From Dirofilaria immitis (taxonomy: Eukaryota > Nematoda > Chromadorea > Rhabditida > Onchocercidae), in contig JAKNDB010000109.1 in NCBI GenBank assembly GCA_024305405.1, positions 1,178,001-1,242,000 on the forward strand: 64,000 nucleotides of DNA. Reading direction: 5' to 3'. Positions 1 to 11,771 of the stretch are shown here, piece by piece. Within the stretch, counting starts at the first letter, position 1, and each line of letters begins with the position of its first letter. The translations under genes and the position numbers were made by a program. The notes below the pieces were generated by a model. The model saw only the letters and a program-made list of their open reading frames with translations. It was not told where the DNA came from and ran no database searches.

Positions 1-3000
1 TATTTAATGCAAGATATGTCTAAATTTCAGTCTTAACGGATTGGAATTTTTAAATTCTTAGATTTAAATGTAATGTGATTGAATTAATCAATTAAAACTT
101 TGAAATGATATTTTATACTTTATTTTATTTACAGAAAAAATTTAGCATTTTTCTTTAATCATTTTTTGAAATCGTATCTTATTTAGGCCTAGAATCCTGA
201 TGAGAATTGCTCTAAATTATTGCAATAATTGATAGAAAATAAGTTCCAGAATAAACTGTTATATCAGGTTCATTTTTCAGATTCATCGTCGTCGATCGGT
301 TTGTTCAGAGAGTTTGTGAAAATTTTAGATTCAAAATTGAGAAAACATAACATATGAAATTTGAATGATAAATTTTTGCCAGTTGTTATTCGAATTAGTT
401 TAAAATATATTTACAATATGTGTTAGTTTGAATTTTAAGCCTAAAATGATTCTGATTTTAAATTAGAATTTTAAATATACTCTTCACGAATATTTATAAT
501 TTCATATAAACAACTTCAAACTACTTGTTTCTACAAATTTAACCAAACTTACTTATGAACTGCTAATTTAGCTAAATGAAAACCTTGAATTCTTTCAGAT
601 TAAACTACGATTTTAAAAAAAAGACAAACATGTAAATGATGTTCAACATATATTGAAGCCTACGGAATCTATAATTACTTTGTTTACCGCTATAAAATTA
701 TCATTAAAAAGCCTACATAACTTTTCTACTATTCAGAAGATTTTGTGACTCAAGAATGATTCGAGAAACAAAATTTCAAATATAGCGTAAAGGAAAAATT
801 AATTGATACAAATTAAAAATTGCAATAAAAAAATTCTAACTTTTAAATAATGCATTTTTGAAATAAATTCTGTATTTGATCAAAAGATACTCTTCATTAT
901 CCATTAATGGACTTTGAAATGAATTAATACTGTATATTGAAGCATTGATACAACGGATGGTATCAGATTTATATTTCATTTTGAAATTAAAAAAGAAATG
1001 AAATGAAAATGCTTCGAGTTAAATGGATAAATTTCTTCTATGTAATCATGCAGAAAGGAAATAATTAATTAAAATCGATACATGCGAGCTAAATTATATC
1101 ATCATCTATCATCGTAACAAGATTTAGACATTGAACGTATTTCTATTATTATCATCGTTTTCGCCGCCTTCTTTGCGATCGTTTAGAAATGGTAGCTAAG
1201 TGGATAACCGATTTGTGCAGGTTATATTCATTGATAGAGAAATTAATATTTTCTTTTGAAAATATCTGAGACAAAAATTCTACCATGCTTTAATATCAAT
1301 CAGTTTTTAGGTCTCTACATCAATGTGATATTATCAGATTAAATTTGGTTATGATAATAAAAGTTAGATTTTGTCATTTAATTTCAGGTCTTCTTCATAC
1401 TTTTTACTTTTGCTTATTTCAAATATTTTTGTTAAAATTTTGAATCAAAATTTTTGATGAATGGCTGAATTAAAGGAAACTAGAAAGTTTGAAATTTAAA
1501 GAGCTTTATTTAGGTTATAAACAGATTTCAGAAACTATTTTAATAATCAAATGAAGAAATATTAATGAATGAAAAGTAGTTATATTCGAATAGAAACAGT
1601 AGAGATTGTAGGATAAATTGATTTCTAATATTATTATTTCTCGTTTTCTTATTTTTATAATGAAATTATAGTTGTCTGAATCAAATTGAAATTTTAGTTT
1701 TGCGAAATATGTGCTACGTTAGTTTGTTGAATATTTCTTTGACAAGCTGATCCATTCTGATCCAAATTATCTGTCTTACTAAAACTAATTATGATGCGAG
1801 AAGCGTATAATTAAATATCATCATTATTGGTTGAAATCAAACATTTGAGCAATTAACGATAATCTATCAATCTGACAACGACATAAAGATAACTTTTGTA
1901 ATACTTCATTACATATATTGAATATATCGGAATGTGTAATATCTGTTACTTAGTATCTATATAGTTTTAAATTATATATAAATATAATATGTAACTATTA
2001 AGATATATTGACATTTATAGGATCTAATTATTACATAGAATTAAACTGCCTATCATCATAAAATATTGCCGCTAATCATATCAGCTAATCATTCCGAGTG
2101 TATGCTATGAAAATGATGAAATAAATCTTTAATTAGAATCACTTTTCAACAACGGATGGAAAAATCTCGCAAATTTATTTAAATGTAGGATATGAAAATA
2201 ATAATTCATTCACTAATAGTTAACATTATCAGAAGTACGTAGTTTTTGAAAACATGTGTTTTTCTCAAGGTAATAAATCTCGATCATTCTTGAATTAATA
2301 CAACGTGTTAACTGTTTATCAACTTAATTAGTAATGAAGTAAAACTCGAAAATGATGAATAATAAATTAAGCTTGAAATATGTTGATGTTAATAAGTTGA
2401 TTTTAGAATACATACTTTGCATATTAACATTATATCTGATATTTTGTATTCGAGAAGCGCAATTATTTGAATAAATATATCGGATACCACAACACATTAG
2501 AAATGTTGCTAAAACAATGATCAGAAGATTATGTTCAATAATACTTTTGTATCGTTTAATTGTTAATTTTAAATAGATTAATTAATTATGTCCTTTTTCT
2601 GATTTAATTGAAAGTTCTAATTTGTGATTTCTCTAAATTATGTTAAAATTTTAATAAGTCCCTTTGTTCTTTTTATTTTGATCCTTTGCTAAATTATTTT
2701 AATTAGTATGAGAATAATATTTTTTTATGATTTCTCATATAACAAACTTTTTTTCTGCTTAACATTCCCGAAGACTGCAATTTTTGGCTTATCAATCGTT
2801 ATTCCTAATCATATTCCTTATATCTGTTGATATTATATTTTAATATTTTTACCTAATTGTATTTAAGAATTTCGCATAATCTTTTTTATTTTTTGTTTTT
2901 TTTTTTTTAATTTTTCACAATACTTTCTTGCACCTATTATTTTTGATGGCAATTTGTTTGTTAGAATTTTGATCAAAAAGTTGAATAAATTGATGCTTTA

Positions 3001-3457
3001 ATTCATAACTTCGTCATTATTACTTTGATATTTCTATATTAATTTCATACCGATATTATCAGTCATTTATGATTGAAAATTCGTTTTATCATTGTTGTCT
3101 CTTATCAATTCGCAATGCTTCGTTGATTAATTCAACTTATTGAATCGTCTAACTGACATTTATGATATCTATCGTCAAATTATTTTATTCAATTTTTACG
3201 CTCAATAAAGAATCACTTCTTTGAACGATTTAGTCTTATCCAATTGATATTGGGCTCGTTTCAAGTTTGCAATTATACGCAACATCATTCACCGATATAA
3301 TATCGCTATCTTCAAACCGTAGTAATGAATTTTTACTTCACTTTAAATTTTTCGAATGAAAAAGAAATTTTTTCCTTCTATTTTTTTAAAGCATATAAAT
3401 ATAAATCTATTACAGTTTTATACATAAAAAATATTTTGGGACTGATTTACTGATTCA
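1..3457. other. AT-rich intergenic DNA, no gene seen
   Basis: No open frame of convincing composition, no splice-flanked exon and no recognisable RNA gene was seen on either strand. The stretch is uniformly AT-rich with short A and T runs. Its last few hundred bases are the presumed upstream region of the methyltransferase at 3458. I see no dispersed-repeat signature, but diverged transposon fragments cannot be excluded by eye. Confidence 0.6.
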
Positions 3458-4621
3458 ATGATTGGTTATTTAATGGATATTTTACATCGACTTTATTATT
3501 TCTTATTTGATCGATTAATACTATATCCATTGCTAAGTTTACTACGCGATAAACTTAATATACGATTCATGAATCTCGGATATCAGCGAAAAGATGATGA
3601 AAATTTTCCAGTCTTGGAAAAATTATCCGAAACGGACAATTGTTGTAAAGCTAATATTACACTTTACGAAAAAGCATTAAATTTATGCCCGAAATATCCT
3701 AATTTTAACGGATTACGATTGCTTGAAGTTGGATGCGGTCAAGGTGGTGGTATCGAATGGATTTTGAAGTTAATTGAATGAATTTTGAAATTTTTTGAAA
3801 GCTTTCAGAAAAAGGGTCTGATTAAAAATACAAAGGAATTTTTGGATTTCTTAAATTATAAAAGTTGCTTAATATTTCAAGAATGAGAGTTATTGGGAAT
3901 AAAGTACGAAAAATTATCTCATTTCGGGACTCACTTCTACCATAACACTTATCTGTAATTAATATATGTATTATAGAATATGACTACAAAGAAACAATAA
4001 GAAATAAGCGATAATTAGATGTTAATTAATCAAAAAAAAGTCAGAAATTATAGGGCGCACTCGTTCGCAGTCGTAAATGGTATTGATCCGATCGTAGTCA
4101 ATTCATGTTCTGGTAATATTATCAGGGAAGTGCGGAAAAATTGCCATTTGCTAACAATTCATTTGATATTATAATAAATATCGAAAGCAGTCATTTATAC
4201 GGAAATTGCGGGCACTTTTTCTTGGAATGTTCCAGAGTTTTATGTGAAAATGGATTCTTGTGCTGGGCTGATCTTCGCTATACTCACCAGGTATCAAATG
4301 TTATGGTATATTTTGGATTTGAATTTTCAAACATTTCATTTTCAGTTAGAGGCAACCATGATTGAAGCACAAAAATCCAGCTTAAACTTAATCACGATGG
4401 AAGATATCACAGAACAAGTATTGCGAGGTATTGAATCAACAACAGTAAGATACGATGCAATGCTTCAAAATGCACCTTATTTTATTCGTCTTTTTCAAAA
4501 CTCCATTCGGACAACATATTGCGCACCAGGAACAAAAAGTTATGAAAGACTTCTTAAACATGAAAAAACATACGTTTGTGCATGCTGGCAAAATCACAAG
4601 AGAATCAAAGAGCTTGATTAA
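3458..4621 (+). CDS. SAM-dependent methyltransferase, mycobacterial phthiotriolone-methyltransferase type, one frameshift
   Basis: Three exons are inferred: 3458-3768, 4054-4290 and 4346-4621. Exon 1 carries the SAM-binding motif I, LEVGCGQGGG (about residues 89-98). Exon 2 carries GSAEKLPF followed by SFDIIINIESSH, the acidic-loop and post-motif region. Exon 3 carries VLRGIESTT and the C-terminus. Order and spacing follow class I methyltransferases of the mycobacterial phthiotriolone/phenolphthiotriolone dimycocerosate O-methyltransferase type, which are about 270 aa. This model gives 274 aa if one G is added to the GGG at 4125-4127; as written, exon 2 is out of frame there. Splice phases agree across all exons with that single change. 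An N-terminal hydrophobic stretch (residues 8-30) could bind membrane. The substrate in a worm is unknown; a lipid is a guess. The gene converges on TSR3. It could be a real gene with a consensus error or a young pseudogene. Confidence 0.72.
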
Positions 4622-4806
4622 ACAAGTAAACTTAAATTGATATTCTATGATTAATTAATTATTTTCTTCAAATGGCTAACTATCATTCAAGAAAGAATAA
4701 CGCTTTCTGCAAGCCGTATGTTATAAAATTCAATATATCATATCCTGCATTTTATGTTGACTACGACGAGTAAGATATTCTGAAAAGCATTCCGGAGCCA
4801 AAGTTT

Positions 4807-4830
4807 TTTTTTAGTATAAATACTAAAAAA
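4807..4830. repeat. Perfect inverted repeat (11-bp arms, 2-base loop)
   Basis: TTTTTTAGTAT is followed by AA and then ATACTAAAAAA. A third, partial copy of the arm follows at 4832-4841. It lies in the short space between the convergent methyltransferase and TSR3 3' ends. A U-rich hairpin in the 3' UTR or terminator region is possible, but AT-rich DNA makes such palindromes by chance more often than average. Confidence 0.6.
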
Positions 4831-4915
4831 GTTTTTTAGTATGAAGGCTAAAAAAAAAGTGTTGAAATTGTTATAAAAACGTATCGTTTAAATTTTATTA
4901 TCAACAAAAAAAAAT

Positions 4916-4921
4916 AATAAA
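4916..4921 (+). terminator. Candidate poly(A) signal AATAAA for the methyltransferase
   Basis: A canonical AATAAA sits about 295 bases after the methyltransferase stop and before the convergent TSR3 coding end. It is the nearest canonical hexamer I noticed on this strand. In AT-rich DNA the hexamer is common, so this is suggestive only. Confidence 0.4.
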
Positions 4922-4946
4922 GGCAAAAACTTCACATATAATCTTA

Positions 4947-4952
4947 TTTATT
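4947..4952 (-). terminator. Candidate poly(A) signal AATAAA for TSR3
   Basis: TTTATT on the plus strand reads AATAAA on the minus strand, 25 bases past the TSR3 stop codon. With the plus-strand hexamer at 4916-4921 this would make the 3' ends of the two convergent genes overlap. Confidence 0.5.
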
Positions 4953-4977
4953 ACCGCTGTTATTATCATTACTGTCG

Positions 4978-6213
4978 CTAATATTTCCCATCATTATTCA
5001 CGCCATCATCATCAGTTTCGGGATCCGAACCCGATTCGGGCATATCGATTGGTCGTAGCTTCATTTCATTTGCTTCTTTTGCCGATATTTCCAAATAAGC
5101 ATTTTGTCGAGCGATAACATCAGCACCATTTTTGCAGGCCGCATATGCATCCAATAAATCTCTATTTATTTTTAAAAAATTCGGACCCCATTTGAATTTC
5201 GATAAAAGCAACTCTGCGTTGTCCTTTAGACCAATCATGTACAGACTTGCTGCAAGTGCTTCAACGCAACTTAATTGGCATGGCTTCCCAAAATTCACAG
5301 GATTCGTAGCAATTAAATATGGTAAAAGACGATGATGCGAAGCTTTTGCTCTGTCTAAATGAACATTTCCGATCTAAAATGAAAAAATGACAAGATCTGC
5401 AATTAAATAAAGGTGTAACTCAACTTTTCCTGAAGGCGAATTTTCACTTAATTTATTTTGCTACAAAATGATATAGAAAATTTAATCTCGAGATGAAGAT
5501 CTGAAATCAAAAACCTGATTCCAACTGCAGTCTACAACAGCAAGGCCGCCACTTGTAATGTAACTGAGATCGGCAGGAGAAATTGTTCGTTCACCGTTAG
5601 GAGAAAGCAGCAAACCAGGAAATTTTGTTCCTAGTTTTAAAAGTTTTACAAAACCATAACGCACTAACTTTTTTCCTGTACATCGCTTTGGATCACATTG
5701 TTTGAAATCAAACATTGCTGAAAGAAACTGAAATTGTCGAATTTCTGAAGCTATTTAAATATAGAGATTGAAGCTATGTTCTTCGAAAGCCTATATATGT
5801 TATCAAAAAATGAAGTCGGGTTTTTTTATCAAGAACTAAACTGCGTTGAGTGACTGCATCATTCTTATGATCGCTGATAACACAAGAAGCCTGAGTTTTG
5901 ATTTAACTGTCAATGAACCATATAACATTTAACTGTCAATGAACCATATAACACAAGAAGCCTGAGTTTTGATATAACTGTCAATGAACTAAGAAACTAT
6001 AGAACGAATTTCTCGAAAGTCATGCATCTTCAAAATAAGGTTTTGGAAAAAAATATAAAAATTTACTGAACAAACGATATACTACTACACTACGAGAATT
6101 GAATCTTTTGGCTTGCCTAAAGTGAAGGGAAGTTTTTCAATAACATTCTCCCCACTCTCAGAATCGCTTTCATTTGAGGAGCTTGCTGCTTGCCGATCGA
6201 CAGTGCATTCCAT
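4978..6213 (-). CDS. tsr3: TSR3, 18S rRNA aminocarboxypropyltransferase
   Basis: TSR3 transfers the aminocarboxypropyl group of SAM to a hypermodified pseudouridine of 18S rRNA late in small-subunit assembly. Exons are 6213-6117, 5717-5515 and 5373-4978, giving 231 aa with no indel needed. Exon 2 holds the signature CDPKRCTGKKL, then LLSPNGERTISPAD and GLAVVDCSWNQ. Exon 3 holds HHRLLPYLIATNPVNFGK and LSCVEALAASLYMIG, followed by LLSKFKWGPNFLKINRDLL. The C-terminus is acidic and disordered, as in homologues. Exon 1 is Ser/Asp/Glu-rich and ends LPFTL; joining it through a GC-AG intron yields LAMFDFKQCDP, the arrangement expected for this family. If that intron is wrong, translation would start at the ATG at 5715. 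An acceptor-like TTTATTTCAG lies 31 bases before the exon 1 ATG. Confidence 0.9.
5879..5989. repeat. Partial direct duplication inside TSR3 intron 1
   Basis: A unit containing ACAAGAAGCCTGAGTTTTGAT and AACTGTCAATGAAC occurs at 5879-5926, its second half repeats at 5927-5952, and most of the whole unit returns at 5953-5989. Copies are nearly identical, implying recent slippage or unequal exchange. No coding effect, because it sits in an intron. Confidence 0.8.
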
Positions 6214-6243
6214 TCCAGAAGACACTTTATAGCGAATTCTAAA

Positions 6244-6253
6244 TCTGAAATAA
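6244..6253 (-). promoter_or_regulatory. Putative trans-splice acceptor of TSR3
   Basis: On the minus strand TTTATTTCAG precedes a 31-base leader and the TSR3 ATG at 6213. No upstream coding exon fits this acceptor, so a spliced-leader site is plausible. A non-coding 5' cis-exon is the alternative. Confidence 0.45.
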
Positions 6254-6391
6254 AATATGTACAATATGCGTACAACTTAAAAACAAAAAAATCTGAAATG
6301 AAGCAAAATTAAAAATTTAAAGGAGAAAAGCACTGATAATGAGAACTTAACCCAATTCCTGATTCAACAACAATGGAACAGTACAAAAATA

Positions 6392-6397
6392 TTTATT
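6392..6397 (-). terminator. Candidate poly(A) signal of the F-box/WD40 gene
   Basis: AATAAA on the minus strand, about 600 bases past the F-box/WD40 stop and about 140 bases upstream of the TSR3 acceptor. That spacing resembles the intercistronic distance of nematode operons. Usage is not shown by the sequence. Confidence 0.35.
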
Positions 6398-6990
6398 ACA
6401 TAATACAGAAACCTATTCTATACAATAATAATTATAAGTATTCGCAATACATACATTGAGCTCAGTGTGAGTTCATTTAGTAATACGGATCTACTCAATA
6501 AAACAGTATAAACATGTGCAATAATCCTGAAATTTATGGAATTATAAAATAATAGAACAATGATGAACTATATATATATATTCAGTATTAGAGTGCATAA
6601 ATGAGTAAAATTCTTCACAATTTGGGAAATTTTTTATAAAAACATCCATAAAGATCACCATTGTGATTATATGACCAAACTTAAACCATCATATACATTC
6701 TCTAACAATGCACTCGCAACTCCCTTTCCATCTTCTTCCCTTGCAAATGCAGTTTGATCCTTAATAATCAACCATCAGAAATAATGAATCAGAAAAACTT
6801 CAAATGTTTTGGAGAAAAGCATACAACAAATTACCCAATCATTAAATTGGAAGTAGCTGTAAAAATGCCCTTGCTAACGTATATATACGCAGTTAAAGAA
6901 CGATCAATGTATAGTTGGATTAAAACACTATATAGATAACGATGAAATGTACATGCCAAGTGAAGTCTTTCAAGAAAAAACCAGAGGTCT

Positions 6991-9900
6991 TTAAAAGACA
7001 CCAAAATCCCATAATTTGACGGTCATGTCATAAGAGCCAGATACAATTTGCTGGTCGCTAAATTGCACACATGTAACGCCATCGGTATGGCTATGAAGCG
7101 TACACAACCTTTCACCCGTATGTAAATTCCATACCTAAACTAACACAATTTACTGTAGAAATTTGGATAAAAGGAACCTTCAAACTACCAAAATAATTAT
7201 CAGCGAAGCAGCAAAAACGCACCTTGATAGTCCGATCATCTGCTGCCGAGACGATTCTCCATGAATCGACCTGAAGGCATCGAACTACACCTGTATGACC
7301 TTCACTTAATTTCCAATCCAATGTTTGCACACATTTTCCGGTCCGTAGATCCCACATCTTGATACAGTTTTATTCAAAGATTCATAAAATTCTTTCTAGC
7401 TCACCTTTGAAAAGAAAACTCAAACTTTCAACAAACAATTTATATTCTCCTTGTTCTAAGAAACAGTGCTTGCCAGGAAAACTTTGACCTGATATGCAGT
7501 GTTTCTTAATATGACTTCAAAACTGCATATCCACTTTATCATCTAAAATTTTCCTAATTTCTAAAAAAGCATTACAATTTATTACAGTCAATAATAAATT
7601 TCAAGATGTATTATTAAATGACATTAGCCAAGTATATAATAAATAATGTGGAAGCACAAAATTGCTTCTTGAAATTTAATATTGACAATTTTACGCATGA
7701 AAAATAAGAAAATTTAACCTTAATTGTCCGATCGACAGATCCTGATACAATCCTTTCATTATCGAATCGAAGGCATGTTACCGCATTATCGTGAGCGTTA
7801 TGTAAAGTCATCGCACAGACATCCATTCGCTCATCCCAACACTTAAATTCTTTTGCAATTAAAGTAAATTTGTCCAGCGTAATAAATCTCATGCTAGAAA
7901 CAGCAACAGAAAAAACAACAATATCCCAAAGCGTCTTAATTCATTATCAGATACTTCCCGAATCATCTATATTCAAATAATGAGAAACTAACTTTCATCG
8001 ATAGATCCGCTGATCCCGATACAAGCAAATGTTCGTCGGATTGCATACAGATCACTGCTCCATTATGTCCTCTGAAACAAGTGTATTACTATGTAAGGAT
8101 ACCAAATGAATAATTGCTGCACAACTTTAATGGTAAATTTGAGGAAAAATGTGCATTTATAAATTACGTCACTATTAGGAGATGACTATTTTAATGCAAT
8201 AATGGTTTGATTCTCGTAATGCTTACATTAAAGTCTTCGTACACTGTCCTGTTTCTGTTGACCATATTTTCAAAGTATGGTCATATGAGCCGCTGATCAA
8301 TCGCTCCTTTTCCATCTAAACGGAATATAACTGAATGTATAAATTTTCATGGAAAAGAGAGGACAAACTATTTTCTTAAAAAATTAAAGAAACTACCTGC
8401 AAACATCGGACGAAGTTCGTATGCCCAATCATTGTTTGACGACAAGCTATGGAAGACCACGTTCGATTTACAGCAAGACCCCAAACCTTCAAGATTTTTT
8501 CATTGTAAGAAAGTTAGTTTGTTAAAATCAAATGTTATTTGGCAACACTCGAATGGTAGTCCTTTTATTCTAATCATTTACTGGTAACCAAAACTTTCCC
8601 AGGAAACGTACATCAAAATATTTCATATCTTCGGTGATGATTAACAACAATGATTATGTCCTTAAAATCACTGGTGTAATTGAAATGTCTTTAAAAAGTC
8701 CTTGGCTTGAAAATATAAAATTTCGTGGTAGCGCTTATAAAATTTGACGAAGTGAATTAACCTTGATGGTTAAATCGTTGGAACCAGAAGCAAGTCGATT
8801 ACCGCTCAAGTGTAAACAACGAACAGTATCAGAATGGCCTGTTAGTGTCATAGTTCCCAAACCAGGCATAGCAGAACTCTTCATATCCCAAACACGAATT
8901 GTATTATCACTGCTTCCAGATACAATGCGGTCACCATCGAACTGAACGCAAGATATACCTGAAATATGACGGCCATAATGCCTCACCAGTCTGGTTATGG
9001 ACTAACAATTAAAAACAATCCAGTTTGGATATGGATGAGTAAAACATCATAACTACTTTAATATGATTTGGTAAACAAATGACCTCATTCGCTATGTAAA
9101 ATTATCAATCATCATCAATAAGTCTAACTTATGTTAGTCAAGATATTCGTAAAATCTTGAGAATGATATGAAAAATCATAAATTTACCTTGGGTGTGACC
9201 CTCAAATGTACGGATGACACAGCGACCAGCATGCCAGTTCCTCCATAAACGATAACGCTCACTGAATGCTTCCTTCCATAATACTACGCCATCGCGTGTT
9301 GTGTGCTTCTTAAGCTGTTCATTTTCAGTTTCAGCTGAGCATAATCGAAACATACGCTGGAGTGTACACAGCCTTTTCCATAAGCATGGTGCCATACATA
9401 AATTTCTCCAAGCGGTACATACCAACATGCATTTGCAAAGTGACTCTGCAATAACTTAAAAATCAGCAAAAGCTACTGATAAGAAATTTTATTTTTCGTA
9501 CAGATTTCTTCTGTTAAATCCAATTTGAACACAAAAACGCAATGCAGTAAGAAAATGAATGGTCTAATTGTTACGTCTGTTTGATGATTCTCACGACCGA
9601 CACAGTGATTTTACTTCAAACCAGATTCACGACAACACCATTATCAGGCATTTGGTTTTAAAAAAATGCATTATACTAATCAAGATGACAGGCTTGATAA
9701 TCATATTGATTATTTCTTCCTAAGCGAATTTCATTACTTTATCTGATTTATATGAACTTTACCTTCCAAATAGAAACTCGTAATTGATATTATATATTTT
9801 CTGGAAACATATTTTCGGTTACATTAACAGTAAAAATACAACGAGATTCTCACTTGGGTCCAAAAGGCGAAAAATCTTTAAAGCAATTGGCAGTGGGAGT

Positions 9901-10569
9901 GAACTAAACAAATCAATGTGTGCAGTGCCCACATTACTGCGCATTTCTTCCAGCAACGAAGTTGCATATTCCAAATTTGATTGATCACAGACATTCTGGA
10001 AAACATGTTGGGATTAATGCTAACCATCAAAACAAATAAAATTTTTACAAAAAGAAAACGATAACACTGGAGTGACTTGTTACCAATATTTCGAAAAGCA
10101 GTGCATTTTTTTGTTCCGTATCGATCTGCTTCAGGTGAAATCGAAGATACTGAAATTGGGAATTTTCATAAAACAAATTCGACACATTAATTTAAAAAGC
10201 AAGTTACGATAGATATTTACATAAATCGAAAAGAAAAATGACATGTGATAATTGCTACTATGAGTTTCCAGTACAACATATCAATTATAACATTATCTTT
10301 TAAAAAAATAATGTTTCAAGGCTACATCGCACCTACTGCTCATGGTTTGCTTGGAATAAATTTAATTGCTTAAGCCATGTTAATTTTTATAAATGAAAAA
10401 TTATAGCAACCTTTATAAGATCGATATCAGCAAAGAAATCATAGGCTGGGTCACACGATGAACCGTTTATTTTTTTCCGTTTACTTGTTGATAATGAGCA
10501 GTCATCTAACGACGAACACATAACTGACGTTGAAGCCTTGTTCACACCGCGTGATTCACGTTCAACCAT
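6991..10569 (-). CDS. F-box/WD40-repeat protein (SCF substrate receptor)
   Basis: Eleven exons keep one frame with no indel: 10569-10411, 10149-10084, 9995-9854, 9445-9188, 8958-8762, 8486-8397, 8315-8227, 8071-7993, 7841-7719, 7357-7223 and 7134-6991, giving 493 aa. The N-terminal 75 residues are polar with a basic KRKK patch. A helical stretch precedes an F-box (about residues 105-150: LPLPIALKIFRLLDP, then VCTAWRNLC). From FEGHTQ (about residue 203) seven WD40 repeats follow, each with SGS/SxD and a closing IKVW, IRVW or KLWD. Such proteins bridge Skp1 to phosphorylated substrates in SCF ubiquitin ligases. Seven blades and a short acidic-poor N-terminus set it apart from the eight-blade Cdc4/FBXW7 type and from classic beta-TrCP, so I give no symbol. 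It is upstream of, and co-directional with, TSR3. Confidence 0.93.
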
Positions 10570-10577
10570 TAAACGTA

Positions 10578-10587
10578 CTGAAATGTC
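10578..10587 (-). promoter_or_regulatory. Putative trans-splice acceptor of the F-box/WD40 gene
   Basis: GACATTTCAG on the minus strand ends 8 bases before the start codon at 10569. A leader that short with no upstream coding exon fits spliced-leader addition, which in nematodes often lands within 10-20 bases of the ATG. Confidence 0.5.
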
Positions 10588-11771
10588 AAAAATAAACAGA
10601 AAGGCGAAGTAGTTATAACACTAGAAAAAAATGCCTTTAAGCAATGTGATTTATCATAAGTTATCAATTTCTTAGCATGAATTTAGATTATTTGAGATAT
10701 TTTATGTAAGTTTATTCTTAATGTAAACATATTTTAATGCCTTGTTAGGCTGCATCTCTCGTCAAATTTCTTCGGTAATATTTTCAGATTTTCGGGTAAT
10801 ACTTATTTCCTATGATCACTTAATTAAAATTCTCTATAACTCAATTCATTTCAACAAAAATACATTGATAATCAAATAATAAAAGTACAAAAACAAACCT
10901 GCAACAACGAGAAGTAGAAAATACTGGAATATGTTGCAATAATGTCATGTGGAAAGATAGCCATTTGTTAAAATTGACTAGGAATGATAAATCTACAAGC
11001 TTTCAATGAAGTTTTTTTGCAGAACACACCAAGAAGATAGCGAAGTTAAGACTAGAAAATAAACTGCCAATCTCTTCTGTTTCACGGTGTTACAAGACTA
11101 ACATAAAGACCGCGATATAAGCAGCCTTTTATAATTTTAATTCCTTTTTATTTTATAGTTTCTCTAATTTACACAATAGTATCCATTGGATTTGTGGCCT
11201 AGGGTATCATTAATTTGTGAGGCTTAATTTGAGCATTTAAAATTCATACCTGCAATCTATGCAAATTAATTTATTTCGCAAAAAATATCCAGAAGTTTTA
11301 ATGAATTTTAATAAAATTTTTTTGAATTTTACATGATGGCTTCAAAAATTTATTTATTTATTTTTACGCATACATTCTATTTGCTTCGTATGGTAAACCA
11401 AAGAATGGAAGCTATTATAGACGATTAAATTTGAACAGACGATCGTGAAAAGTAATTAAAAATGAGCAATAACAAAGAAAAATTTTGTATTATTAGATTA
11501 ACGAATTAGCTTGTAAAAATGAGAGTTAAAGTATATTTGTCAAAGAAATTAATGTAGAACCATATTTGATATTTTTTTTTCTCGATAATCTGGCCTTTAG
11601 TTGGAAATCGATCGTTAAAGTGATAGGTAATAGAAGTGAACATTCACTGTTAGTTGTTTTTTTTTCTGATGACTTTTCAGGATGATGATTATTTGCAAAC
11701 AATCTCGAGTATCTTGAAAATTCAAATACTGACAAAGTATTAAGAAGCCAGGAAGAAACGAGCATTGTTTC
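10588..11771. other. Divergent intergenic region
   Basis: About 1.2 kb separates the start of the F-box/WD40 gene (-) from the start of the SLC35B4-like gene (+). No exon was recognised. The region should hold promoters for both. Short minus-strand frames over 11526-11869 are antisense to exon 1 of the transporter and are not believed. Confidence 0.5.

Noticed and set aside
3458..4621. Bacterial contamination or a Wolbachia insertion for the methyltransferase
   Set aside because: Two phase-consistent introns, host-like base composition and a poly(A) signal mark it as a resident nuclear gene.
4978..5298. Translation of TSR3 starting at the internal ATG at 5298
   Set aside because: The frame is open upstream to an acceptor at 5374 and the extra residues (DRAKASHHRLLPYLIATNPV) are core family sequence.
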